From positions 35,366,874 through 35,430,873 of the forward strand of contig CM041090.1 of the NCBI GenBank assembly GCA_023079485.1: a stretch of 64,000 nt of DNA, written 5' to 3'. A program made the position numbers and the translations under genes. The DNA comes from Archilochus colubris. Taxonomy: Eukaryota > Chordata > Aves > Apodiformes > Trochilidae. Below the pieces are notes generated by a model, which did not search any database, had not been told where the DNA came from, and saw only the letters and a program-made list of their open reading frames with translations. Below are positions 34,319 to 45,298 of this stretch, in pieces. Position 1 is the stretch's first letter; each line of letters starts with the position of its first letter.

Positions 34319-36649
34319 ACACCTTCTGTTTCATTTTATCCATTTAAGCCCTTTGAGCAACCAGCAGTTGTTGAGTTCCCCGCTCTTGCTATTAATAGTC
34401 AGGGCAGACCATGTCTGCCTACTTAGATTTATTACATTTTAACTAATCTTGATTGAAGTCTTCATATGTACAGGCTCCAGTGTGGTCAGTCACCAGGGTT
34501 ACATGCAACATACACACATACACACACAGAGGTTTTCCTGAAACCAGCTCAGTAGTCTCACATAAAAAACATTTAATGTGAAAAGAAACAGGTTTTGATT
34601 ACCCCTTTTCCTTATGAAATCTGGACAACTAAACAGAAGAATCACTTCTTTCACCATCATGGATGAATTTTGAACTTTTACCCATGTGAAAATCCCATTG
34701 AAGTCTGTGGGGAAGTTTCCCTGAGGATGGAAACCTGTCCAACTCAACAAGTTTTACTTTTAGTGAGTAGCCATGATTCAAAAGAGATCCATGGGCAGAG
34801 AAATTCCTCCCTGATACTCAGAATTTTTGGTGAATATTTTTGTTAACAGACTTTATGTTGAGGGATTTGTCAGTGACATGTGAAAATCCACTCAGGGGAA
34901 AAATTTCTGATGCAGCTTTTCAACTGCAAGATGAGCTCTAACAAATATGTATGTGTTGCATGAGTATTATGCAAAGGGCAATGCTCTCTCTCCCTATGTC
35001 TGAGAGAAGAGGCTTGGAGGCTGCCATGTCCCTGTGTCCCTCCTTCCTCCCCCAGGGCTGCATGAACAAGCTGGGTGCCTGTCTGAGAAAGGACTTCTGA
35101 AGACAATATGGACACTTGGGTCTAAATGCAACACTACAGCCCTTGTAAGCCAGAATCTGTTGGTCAGTTTTCATGTTTCAGTTTCTGTTACTCTGATAAA
35201 AGTCAGTCACTTCCTAGGTGATACATCAACTTCAAATGTTTCTCTGAGAAACTTCCAAAACCTAAAGAGAAAAGAAAAATAAAAATACGTCCCATTCTAG
35301 GAAGGAGAAACACCATTCTTAAAATCAACCCATGATGAATGTTTCCAGAAATTGAATTTGTCAGTGAATGAGCACCATCAATACATCCTAACTGCAGGCA
35401 GCCCTCTCTGGGTGATCTGTGCAAACCTGGGAGCCTCTGCTCCAGGAGACAAGGCTATCAGTCTTTAATAATATTCAAAATACAGTTTCTTTTGCTGAAA
35501 ATTATTTTCCATGGATAATAGGGCTTGCCTCCTGCAAGCAGTGCTGGGGGCAGGCACAGGTGCAGTGGCTGCTGAGGCAAGGTGCTGGGTGGGAGAGAGG
35601 AGGCAGTGCTCAGGCCCATGGAGGCATCCCAGAGCCATCTCCTATTACCTAAACAAGGGAAAACTCAACTGTTCAGGACTTCTTGCTGTAGAGATTCAAG
35701 GTTTCCTGAGGCAAAATTCCCACCCAGGAGTTTCAAGAAGTGTCCAAGTTCAGATGGGTCTCAGCCACCAGCCTGGGGTCCATGCAAAACCAGGCAAAGT
35801 CCTGGTCTCCAGAGTCCCTGGTGGGCATTTGGCAGCTGTGTTGCCCTTCCACCAGTTGCTGTCCTCAAAGGAGAAGGATGATAACATTAACAATCATGAG
35901 CTTTGCTGTGCTTTCCACACATGGAAGGCTTCTCATCACTGTTCCTGTCTTAGCAAATACTTCTCTTGCAAGAGCGGGATGGATCTCTTGGAGTTTTAAA
36001 GATTTACCCCAAAGGCCCTGAAGATGGGGTTGCTGGTGGTCTGCAGCTGAGACAGGGCAGTGAGTTTGCCTGGCTGAGAAGATGCAGGAGTCTGGGCAAG
36101 ACACAGTGGGTGTGGGCAAAGTAACTGCAACAAAGGGAGGATACAGCAGTGATACCAGATGCTCCACCACCAATGTCCTCCACCATTTGTACACAGGTGC
36201 CCAGGGTCCACTCAACACGTTCACCGTGTGCTGCATGTACAGCTTGAAGGTACCAGGTCCAGACCAAGGCCAGCCTGTGGGATTTGAGGATGCTGTCAGC
36301 AAGCTGTTGACCTCTGTGAGAGTGCACACTATCTCTGGAAACCCTGGGAAGAAACCTGGCTATTACCAAAACTCTGCATTTGGGAAGGGGCAGCAGGAGA
36401 TAGATAAGAAAGTGTTGTCTTGCCAGTTCAGCAAAAATTCCAGTGGGAGTGATAACTAGGCAGGGGCTAGGGTATCCTGAGGTTTGACAATAGGATGTGT
36501 CCCAGCAGGGACATTTCCAACTATTAAAGCCCTACTACTGTCTGGCCTTCCTTTTGAAATGTGTTTGGGGTGTTGAGGACATCCCTGATCCTGCACCACA
36601 CAGCTGGGGCATAGGGAGGAGGGTCTGGAAGCTGAGTGATACAAGGCTG

Positions 36650-36690
36650 GGGGTAGGGATTGGACTGGATGGCCCCAAATGTCTTCCCAT
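36650..36690 (+). mobile_element. Possible decayed CR1 tail
   Basis: The segment gggattggactggatggccc followed by caaatgtcttcccatcc resembles the CR1 words 'ggactagatgaccttaaagg' and 'tctcttccaacc'. It is too short and has no octamer tail, so it may be chance. Confidence 0.25.
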
Positions 36691-37003
36691 CCTGCACTGA
36701 GTGGTATCTTCTACTTCAAACCACCGCTTTGACCTGCAAACTGAGGGATGGACATTCGTGCTGCTCTGATGTGGCAGACACGTAGAAAATTCACCCTTTT
36801 GCTGATTGTTCTGTGCCTGATTTTGCAATGTTCCTGCTCCTGCCAGCCCAGTGAAAGAGCTTCATAGACAGTTGGTGGTTGGTGGCACTTGTCCATTTGT
36901 CCTCAAAAACAAAGAGAGATGAGAGATGTAGGAGTCTGTTTCAGGTGTAGGAAAGTGACGTGGACACTTACAAAACACTTGCGTGGATACTCTAAGGAGA
37001 ACA

Positions 37004-37031
37004 ACTCCTGGCAGTGATTTCTGCCAGGAGT
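37004..37031. repeat. Perfect 11-bp inverted repeat
   Basis: actcctggcag (37004-37014) and ctgccaggagt (37021-37031) are exact reverse complements separated by six bases. This is a compact stem-loop with no T-run or other context suggesting a role. Confidence 0.8.
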
Positions 37032-39599
37032 AGCAGAGTTCACTTGGCTCTTGACAGTGGCATGCACTAAGTGTAGCTAAAGGGACATCTGAAAACACAC
37101 CTGAATCATAAAAACATCAGCTGCAGGCAGGGGATTTGCCTGTAATGTCTTTCTTGGCACAAACAGGACCTCCCCACCCCCAGCAATCAGATCATCCATG
37201 CCCCACCTGCTTTTGCCAGATCAACAAACCATCACCCTCAGGGAAACCCAAACACTTCTATGAGTGGTTTCATAAAAAGATGCTTCTCTGAGCCTACATA
37301 GAGTAGAACCTGAAACAAGAGATACAGTACAATGACATATCCATCACCAGCAACATGACTGGGAAATTTCATGTCTTTTCCTGTCTCACACACCTATTGC
37401 AAAACTCTGTATCTTATCAGTTGTTTTAAACAGTGTCCAGATTTCCTCTGTAAATAATTTTTAATTCCCAACCATCACTTTGTAACTGCTAATGACATTA
37501 TTTACAAGACATTTTTACAGTTACCATCAGCTTGATATATGTACATATTCCAGTGAAAAAAACCCACATTATGGAGCAGCAGACCAAAGCATGGAGATTA
37601 AAATGTCATTTGCAGACTACTGAGGCACAACAGGGGAGGAAGAAAGCCTTGGTGGGAGAAAAAGAGAAACTTCATCAGTCACTTTGGAGGAAATACTTGG
37701 GGCCATGGCTGTGGGCCCTGCTGGGGTTGCCAGCCTGGAGAATGGGCTTTGCTGTTTTCAGTCATCTTGGAAACCTTCTCCTCTCTTGGTCTCAGAAGCC
37801 CTCCCAGAGGTACATTCCCTGCCTGATCTCAGCATGCCATCAGCTCACAGAGAGGAGATGTGTGTGGGAGAGCACAAGGGAAGGGAAGAGAATAAAGATG
37901 TGAGGAAGGGGGGAGGCTGAGGGGGAAAATGTGGGAGCATCAAGAGCCCAAAGGGAGAGCCCAGTGGGAAGTGGTGGGAAGTGAGGTGAGGGAGCCTCCT
38001 GCAAACTCCAAGGAAAGGCTTTTGCAGTCTGGGAGAAAGCACATCAAGACCTTGCAGAAGTGTTTGTTTGAGCCATGCTTCTTTGGTGGTGCTGTGGTCA
38101 AAGTACACTGGGAAAATAAGTGCCGTTCAAAAGAAAATAAAGGGTTTAACAGAGCATATCAGTTCAGTAATAACAACAGTTATAAAACCCTCTGCTCTCT
38201 GCTGGCCTCCAACGCCTCACTTAGTTACAAGTAATTACTTAGTGTATTTTGCTTTCTACACAGCAAGAAGGCCCCTGCAGAAAGCAAACTCAGAGCTGGT
38301 CCTTGACAGAAGCCAATAAGAAGTGAAGCAACACCCTGGTTGCTGAAACTCTTTCTGAGAGCCAGCCCACTGGGGAAGGAAAGCCTTTCTCTTGGCTTCT
38401 CCTCCCAGGAACCATTTCAGAGAGGCCATATCACCAAGCCAGAGCGTGCCCCCATCCCAGGCCCACTCCTTTTAAACATCACCCCTTCCCCCAGGCTTTC
38501 CAGGGGGGTTGGGTGGGCTCAGCTGAGCCTGGCATGGCAAGAATTTCTTTAAAAAATGATCTGCATGCCTGCCTTGAGCCTCCTGGTGCTCGTGCTCCCC
38601 CCCCACCCTGGGGAGGCAAGAGGACTTGGCCGGGCTGCCATGGTCCAGACAGACTTGAAGCAGCCCCATAAGGGTGATTGATGGGTGCTCTGGTGGTGGG
38701 AGCGCCGAAAATAATCCCAACACATGTTTCCCAGTAGCACCTGGCAGCCAACCAGAAGACAGCACTAGCATTTCCTAAATACTGGAAAAATGACTGTCAC
38801 CGCATATGCCTCACTAAATATAGCCCCAGTGAGGTGGCAGCCCGTGAAAGGCTGGAGAGGGGCAGCTACCCAGGATGTGCACATGATTCTGGCCCCATCC
38901 GAGCCCTGGCTGTCATCCCTGGGCTGTGAGATCTTCAGTGCTGCTTGCTGCATGGGTCTTCAGGTCCCAGACCTGATGGGGTAGTGTCTTGTAGGGAGTA
39001 CACACCAATAGGATATTGGAAATCAAAAATTTCCAAAGCAGGCTGCTACTGTCCCTGGGTGTGAGATGTCTCTCCATCTCTGGGGTTCTCTAGGGGGGTG
39101 TTTGGTCCCTTTGAGGCCAGCTACTTGGGACCCTGGGCTCTGTGGTCCCCCATGGTGCCTGCTTCCTGACTCTGCAAGAACCCAGGCAAGCTCCTTCAGG
39201 TTGTCACCTAGCTTAGAGCTTGGGAGCTTGCACACGTAAAATTTCCTGGCTTTTGTGAGTGTCTGACAGAGCAAAGTGCTGCCCAGTGTTGGAGTGGTGG
39301 AACACAGCTTTTAATTTTTCAAGGAGATGGGGATTATCCTTCTCAGTGCACCCTTCTCCCCTTTGCCCTACGGCCTCACCTCAAGGATTAGTTTACCAGA
39401 AGAGTCCAGTGGTTCCTCTGGTGACAGCACTGCAAAGCATCAGTCCCAGGAGCTGCTCTATATTGTGTTACAGGGCAAGTCAAGGGGCAGTGCTGCCAGT
39501 GTTTCCTTTAGCAGCCTGCTGGGCCACCATTTGCATCCAGATATGTGGTTCTGACTCTGATACACGGCTCTCGTTTTCCCAAGTTGTTTTTTATAGAGT

Positions 39600-39650
39600 G
39601 CAATAGAATTGGAGAGACCTCTCAGGTCATCCTTGATACCTGCCCTCTGG
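39600..39650 (-). mobile_element. Possible decayed CR1 3' end
   Basis: The plus-strand words gcaatagaattggagagacc and tctcaggtcatccttgatac recall the reversed CR1 start ('agaat...gggacct...gatcatc'). Similarity stops within 50 bp. Listed with low confidence. Confidence 0.25.
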
Positions 39651-41770
39651 GACAAGCTCCTGTCGAGGTGCTTCATGCTTCTGAGACTCAGCTGTGGGAC
39701 TTGAAGTGCCAAAATGTTGAATAACATGCCTCGATCTGCGCTTCTAAGACAGAAGAGTTTGTTTGCAGAGGTTTCATTTGCTCCTCAGCCTGCTGTTGTC
39801 TGCCAGTGTGAAGTACAAAAGGTCAGACCTGGGCATATCTGCTCAGCTGCAGACACAAACCCATGGAGCTGTGTCATGGGCCCCACCAGAGCAAAACCAA
39901 AGGGCAGAAATCAGAATTTTTTAAAAGTGGTATTTTTCTCTGCCATTTACTCCCACCATTGGTCCTGGGAGCCATGGGGAGTGACAAGCAAGGTGGTTGA
40001 GGTCATGAAGGAAGCCTTCAAATCCAGGAAAACAAAGAGCCCTCATTAGGGAGAAGTTATTATCCAAGAGATGGAAACCTGAGTGAGTCTGCAGAGCAAG
40101 GTAGTCACTGTAATATGCCCTGGCAGGAGGAACAGGGCAACGAAAGAACCATGGCCTTGCTTTTACTTGACTGTTACTCAGGTCCTCAGCAGGTTTGGGG
40201 TTTTTTTTTTGTTACTTGTGCTACTTTTGTGTTACTTGTGTGCCTGATAAGCCTCATGTCCCCATGTCATGGCATCATTGCTGGAGATGTGTTAGTAGTG
40301 TGCTAAAGTGTGCAGCAGTCATGCTTCATCCTGCTGTGTGGAAAGATTCATGGATAAGGCAAAATAAAATTTTGTACTGTAGGAACTTAGGGGAATGTCT
40401 CTTGGCAGAGTGATAGGAACAACCATGCTGGACACTAAGCAAAATCTTCTAGCAAACATTTCCCAAGAAAGCCCTCTGCCAGATGGAGGAGGGCTAAACA
40501 GCATGTCTCCAGTCCAGGTGCTGTAGTACAGGTTGGTCTCCTTGGTACAGTCAATGGGCACTTGTCTGTTTCCTGAAGAAGCTTACATCAATTTTAGATG
40601 CCACAGAAGGAGTGCAGCAATCTTTGATTGCCTATACAATGTCTGCTGTTGGATGTTCAGCATCTAACATTGCCAGAATTTGAAATTTGTCTTGGCCCTC
40701 AGGAGGTTTGTCTGAGTAGGAGACTTTTTTTTTCCTAGGTTTGGCCTTGCCCTCTAATTTTGAGCTGTGTGAAGCTGCTAGTAACCTTTTCCCAGCTCTC
40801 ATTAATGAGCAGGATAAAAAAAATAATAATAAGTACAATAGAATAAAAGCCCCATCCTGTGGTACCACTGTAAACTCTGGGCTTTGTCCTTTCTACATGT
40901 TTGCAAAGTGCCTGCTACAGCAAGCCCAGGGGTCCTGGGGACTTACCATCAGACAGGTAGTTAACAAAGAAAAACAACTGCAGACTCTCATTTCAAATCC
41001 ATCACATAACACCCTGGCAGAGAGGAATTTTGGTAACTGCTATCTGAGGCTGCCATCCTCTAGATGCATCTCCCTGTATGATGTTCTAACAGCTCCCTGG
41101 AAACTCTTGCTTATTGCCTTCTTCAGGCTGTCAAGAATTAATTTCTGAACCAAGGAGCTCAGGGTTTCAGACTTGCAGGTGTTCTCTCTAATAGGAGCTG
41201 TCATGGGAACGGTTCCTACAGCAGAGTAGGTAAACAAACGGATATAGAACAGAGCCCTCCATAGGACAGCTGGTGAGAAAAGCTGTAAGGGAAGAAGTGT
41301 CATTTAAACAAAAATATCTAATTTGGGATCTCCTGTACAAGACACAAGCCTTCATGAGTCCCCAGTGCTTGCCCATACTAGAGCATGTGGTTACAGCTGA
41401 GCCATTTTCGTTCCCAGCGTTATCTGCACAACCCAGAATGGGGTATGAGTATTTTTTTATGCAATATTTTGCAAGAAATGAGAAAAAACAATCTTAGTAA
41501 AAGGGACGTGCAGCTTCATCATGCTGAATGCTTTTCTTGGTTTCCTTTTTTGCCATGAGCTTCCCTTCAGCCTCGCTGTCTGTGTCCACCTGTTACGCCT
41601 GCTCTTATGTTTCGATTGTGTTTTGGGATAGGAAGCATTATCTTCATGTGGGGCACTTGTTCTGGCCTTAATGCTCTGCCTTTATATGTAAGTGCCCCCT
41701 AAAGCACTATGGAAAGACTTAGGGGCTTTCTGTGTTCATAAATATATAAAGCTCTGTCTGTAGGTACATA

Positions 41771-41876
41771 CAGAATTATAGAATCGTTTTGGTTGGGAAA
41801 AGACATTTAAAATCATCAAGTCCAAGTGTTAACCCAGCACTGCCAAGTCCACCACTAAGCCATCTCCCTAAGCACA
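41771..41876 (-). mobile_element. CR1 LINE 3' end fragment
   Basis: The plus-strand words 'cagaattatagaatcgtttt', 'ggttgggaaaagacatttaa', 'aatcatcaagtccaagtgtt', 'aacccagcactgccaagtcc' and 'accactaagccatctcccta' match an avian CR1 tail read backwards. The copy is about 105 bp and strongly 5' truncated, with the terminal octamer still clear. Confidence 0.94.
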
Positions 41877-43284
41877 ATATGAAAGTGTGTGCTCACATGC
41901 TGACTGTGTGGTGTGGCATTTTTGTGACCCCTGGAAGGTGATGGAAGATCACGTGGAGTATTGAGGTGGGACCAACAGGCACATGGCTTGATGCTGGTGC
42001 TGCCAAACCACTTGCATCCCAGCTGGAGGAAGGGACATATCCTGCCCACAGTAACATCTCCTGACTATACCAGGGCTCAGCTGTCTGCCCATCCCTGGAG
42101 CAGGGTGTGATGCCCCTGGGGGGCCACACTTAGGAGGCTTTCAGTGTGGGGTATCATGGAGATGTGTGTTATGGAGTTAGCGTGAAGAATAGGGCCTTTC
42201 TCTGACCCTCCTATTTTTGTCTTTCCATCCTTCATCTCATCTCCTTCCAGTTTCCATCCCACAGAGATATGTTTCACTTTTGTGTTTGTGGCATATGTTG
42301 GAGCAATGAGGAGAGAAAGGTGTTCTTCAGCCCACCTTTATGCTAACCTCCTGTCTCCTGCAAATCAGGCAATGGGAGCAAAAACACGTGAGTCTGTCTT
42401 CTGCCAAATCATCTGAGCCTGACTCTTTGAGACTTCATTGCATCAAGTCTCATAACCTCTAAAGAGTTACCAGGGTTCCTCTCACTTCAGCATGCTTGAG
42501 GGTGCTCTCGGTTTTGGAAGAGCAGTCTTCCATGGCTGAGACTAAGAGCTCTGGATCTCTCCAGCTGCCCTCCAGTGGGATGTGAGCTCCTGAGAGTCAT
42601 AAGGGGGCATGAAGTAAAATCAGTTTATCAAAGGCTGACTTACTACTCATATTTATCTTATTTAGGAAGGCCTATTGTGTGTTTTCCACTACATTCAGGT
42701 TTTAGTAGAGTTAACAGGCACCTCAGGTGCCACTAAAGTTTTAATATTCATACACTTTCCTAATTATTCACTTCCCAGTGCCTTGTCTTCCTGCCAGGAG
42801 ATGATAATGTTCCTTGCCTAGAGCAAGATTCCTTTAGCTCCCTGACTAATTTTCCTACAAATTTTGCAGCAAAAGCAGTTGGCTGGTAGACCTGTTCAAG
42901 ACTTAAATGGTACCTAGGGTGCAATTCATCTACAGAGCTCCAGGTACCTCCATCAGTCTGGTTACCACCTAGCCTGCTGTTGTCTCTTCAGTGTCAATGC
43001 CTTCAAGTGGGTTTTACCTTATGCTAAAATAGGTGCCCAAAATCAATTACATCCATCTTTTTTCTAGAATGGTACACAACTGTGAAGGGATCTCTCATGA
43101 GACAGAAGTGTTGTAAATGTTTAAAGTGCTGAGAGGTGAATCCTAGTCTTGTACCATGAACATTGTTGTCCAGCAAGTAAAATCAGTTACAAAAAAAGAA
43201 CGTAAAGAATTATGAAAAATCCACAGCCAGGCAGAAATGTCCCAGAAATTGCTCCAGATAATAGGATTTTTTTCAGCTGAAAAT
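41877..43284. other. Non-coding DNA with a motif-dense AT block
   Basis: No gene is recognised. 42.6-42.9 kb is AT-rich. It carries the palindrome ggcacctcaggtgcc at 42717-42731, with a homeodomain-type taattattca at 42761-42770 about 30 bp downstream. No repeat family is recognised in the rest. Confidence 0.6.
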
Positions 43285-43507
43285 GTGTAGATTTAGACTA
43301 GAAGTTAGAAAGAAATGTTTTACAATGAGAGTCATGAAACTGTAAGCCAGAGAGTTGTAGATGCCCCATCCCTATAATGATTAAGATTCATACTGGACAA
43401 GGCTCTGAGCAACCTGATCTAATTGAAGCTGTTCCTGCTCATTGCAGGGAGGTGGGATTAGGTGGCCTTTAAACTCCCTTCCAACCTGAACCATTCTGAA
43501 TCTGTAA
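43285..43507 (+). mobile_element. CR1 LINE 3' region, diverged
   Basis: Forward CR1 words include 'tagatttagactagaagtta', 'gaaagaaatgttttacaatg', 'tagatgccccatccctataa', 'gcagggaggtgggattaggt' and 'aaactcccttccaacctgaa'. The copy ends at ccattctgaatctgtaatag, a decayed octamer tail. It is about 220 bp and clearly older than the copy at 27210. Confidence 0.92.
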
Positions 43508-43521
43508 TAGCTCACAGAAGT

Positions 43522-43556
43522 TCACATGGAATGGTTCAGTTGGAAGGGATCTTTGT
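43522..43556 (-). mobile_element. Short CR1 3' end scrap
   Basis: The plus-strand segment catggaatggttcagttgga followed by agggatct matches the reversed 3' end of a CR1. It lies about 15-18 bp after the tail of the preceding plus-strand CR1. The two 3' ends therefore face each other. Confidence 0.5.
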
Positions 43557-45016
43557 TGCTATTACTTTCTAATCTCAGACATACTCTCGAACCTCCAAAT
43601 CTCAATGATTGGCCCCAAGAAATGTATATGAAGCTTCTGCATCAGCTTTCTGGGTGTATGCACACAATTTGTCATCTGTAATGAAGTGACCCTTTCTGTA
43701 GCTGAAGTGCAGGTTTAGATGCTGGAGATAGACAGCAGCTTTCCAGTTCTGCAGCTGTGACCTTAGGGCTGGCTGAGGAGCTCTACATAAGTTTTGCATA
43801 CCCATACAAAGAAAAACATGGGCAAAAGAGCTTGAAGTTTTCCTGAAAGCCTCTGGGTGGGGAGAAAGGTTTCCCTTTCTGTTTTTCACTGCATTTTCAT
43901 TGTTCTCAGTGCCTATAAAAAGCCCGTAGAGTCTTTAATTTAGTGGGACTTTGGCACTTGCCAAAAGGCATGAGTGTGAACTTCCCTCTGTAATAAGGAG
44001 ACACCAATCACCAGGGCCCTTTGAACAGAGCATTAGTGTTTATTTTAGGTCTTCTCACAGAAGTTATGCTCTTGCAGTATGTCTGTTCAGTGAAATGGAG
44101 ACTGTGAGTCTGCAGATGCACACATGCACAGACACACAACTGGTTTGCAAACTATCAGTTACAGCACTGAAAAAGAAAGTTCGATATTTGCTGAGACACC
44201 TAGCTGAAGAGGGGGGAAAAAAATAATTAAAAAAATAAAAAAGACAGGCATAGAACTGGCAAGAGAACTGTCCAGAAGTAATAAGCAAAGTTTTTAAGCT
44301 AAGTTTTGAAGACTAGCTGCAACTTGCCACACAGGAAAAAACAGAAGACAAAAGCACCATTATGCTTTCTTAAAAGTGTAAGAGTACAGCACACACATTC
44401 CCTGACAAGGTCATTAAACACGGGTTCAGAGACCCACAGCAGCCTGTGCCCCAGCACAATGGGTGTTTACTCTTTGATTCAGCGAGGTGCTGGTATGCAT
44501 AGGGGTTGCTGTCGCCTGAAGAACATCGGTTTTGGCCCCGTGTGGCTCATAACCACTCGGTTTGGTTAGTGCACAGAAATGCAGCTAAACCCACCCCTTC
44601 AGATGTCTAATTTGTTTGGAATGACAGGCATGTCCTGACTAAAAATTAATTCTGCCAGGTGATATAACTTGTTTGAATTTGCAGGAATTTGCCGTTTGGA
44701 AAAAGGAAAAAAGAAAAACATTTAATTAGGGATGGAGTTAAAGAAGCCAATTTGATCTTTCAATGGAAAAAAAAATAAATTACAGGTTAAAAATGAAGAT
44801 TATGTGCTCTGGGTGAAGCATGCTCCCTGCTTTCAGGTATGCTTTGATGAGGCTTCTTCCTCTGCTAAGAAATGCAATGCATGTTTCTTTTGAAGCAATG
44901 GCAGCACTGACTGGATCTCGCTGTTTGTTGATCTTCTGCCTCTCTCCCTCAGAAGATGACCCCACCATGCCAGGGGTTTATCCAGGGAGTTTCACCCTTT
45001 CTGCCATGCAGCACAC
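43557..45016. other. Non-coding DNA with candidate conserved block
   Basis: No gene is recognised. A 95-codon minus frame (43602-43889) and a 91-codon plus frame (43951-44226) have no recognisable family. The sequence is A-rich around 44215-44245. The most structured part is the motif-dense block at 44590-44770. Confidence 0.6.
44590..44770. promoter_or_regulatory. AT-rich candidate enhancer with homeodomain words
   Basis: The block contains a MEIS/TGIF-type TGACAG (44622-44627) followed by ggcatgtcc. It also has taaaaattaattctgcc, ccaggtgatataacttg with an E-box-like CAGGTG, and an exact TAATTA (44723-44728). No repeat is recognisable, and the mix of AT-rich words and short G/C words is typical of conserved noncoding elements. 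No conservation data are available. Confidence 0.25.
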
Positions 45017-45298
45017 CATGATAGGATGAGGGGGCAATGGCTTTAAACTGGAAGAAAGTAGATTTAGGCTACACATTAGGAAGAAATTCTTTAGTGTGAG
45101 GATGGTGAGATGCTGCATTGGTTTTCCAGGGAAGCTCTGGATGCCCCATCCCTAAGTGTTCAAGGCCAGGTTGGATGGGGCCTTGAGAAACCTGGTCTAG
45201 TGGGAGGTGTCCCTACCCATGCAGGGGGATTGGATCTAGATGATCTTTAAGGTCCCTTCCAACCAAAACTATTCTCTTATTCTCTTATTCTGTGATCC
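45017..45298 (+). mobile_element. CR1 LINE 3' region with octamer tail
   Basis: Forward CR1 words include 'ataggatgagggggcaatgg', 'ctttaaactggaagaaagta', 'ttaggaagaaattctttagt', 'gatgccccatccctaagtgt' and 'ggtgtccctacccatgcagg'. The tail is three tandem octamers at 45271-45294 (attctctt, attctctt, attctgtg). The copy is about 280 bp, 5' truncated and relatively well preserved. Confidence 0.96.

Larger units (their letters stand above)
33081..41770. other. Non-coding DNA, GC rising after 35 kb
   Basis: No gene is supported. The region holds the unexplained minus-strand open stretch at 33935-34318 and a short CA-rich patch at 34503-34530. A GC-richer part at 35.5-40 kb has many overlapping open frames of 60-162 codons. 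A perfect 11-bp hairpin lies at 37004-37031, a 14-bp palindrome at 38516-38529 and two doubtful CR1 scraps at 36650-36690 and 39600-39650. Around 36.0-36.4 kb both strands are open for over 100 codons, with no recognisable product. Confidence 0.6.

Noticed and set aside
36004..36369. Minus-strand frame with a faint resemblance to an apolipoprotein-L-type segment
   Set aside because: The resemblance is a handful of Gly/Ala/Val residues. Other frames on both strands are equally open, so it does not support a gene call.
38516..38529. 14-bp perfect palindrome ggctcagctgagcc
   Set aside because: A single short palindrome without flanking symmetry; chance level for a window of this size.
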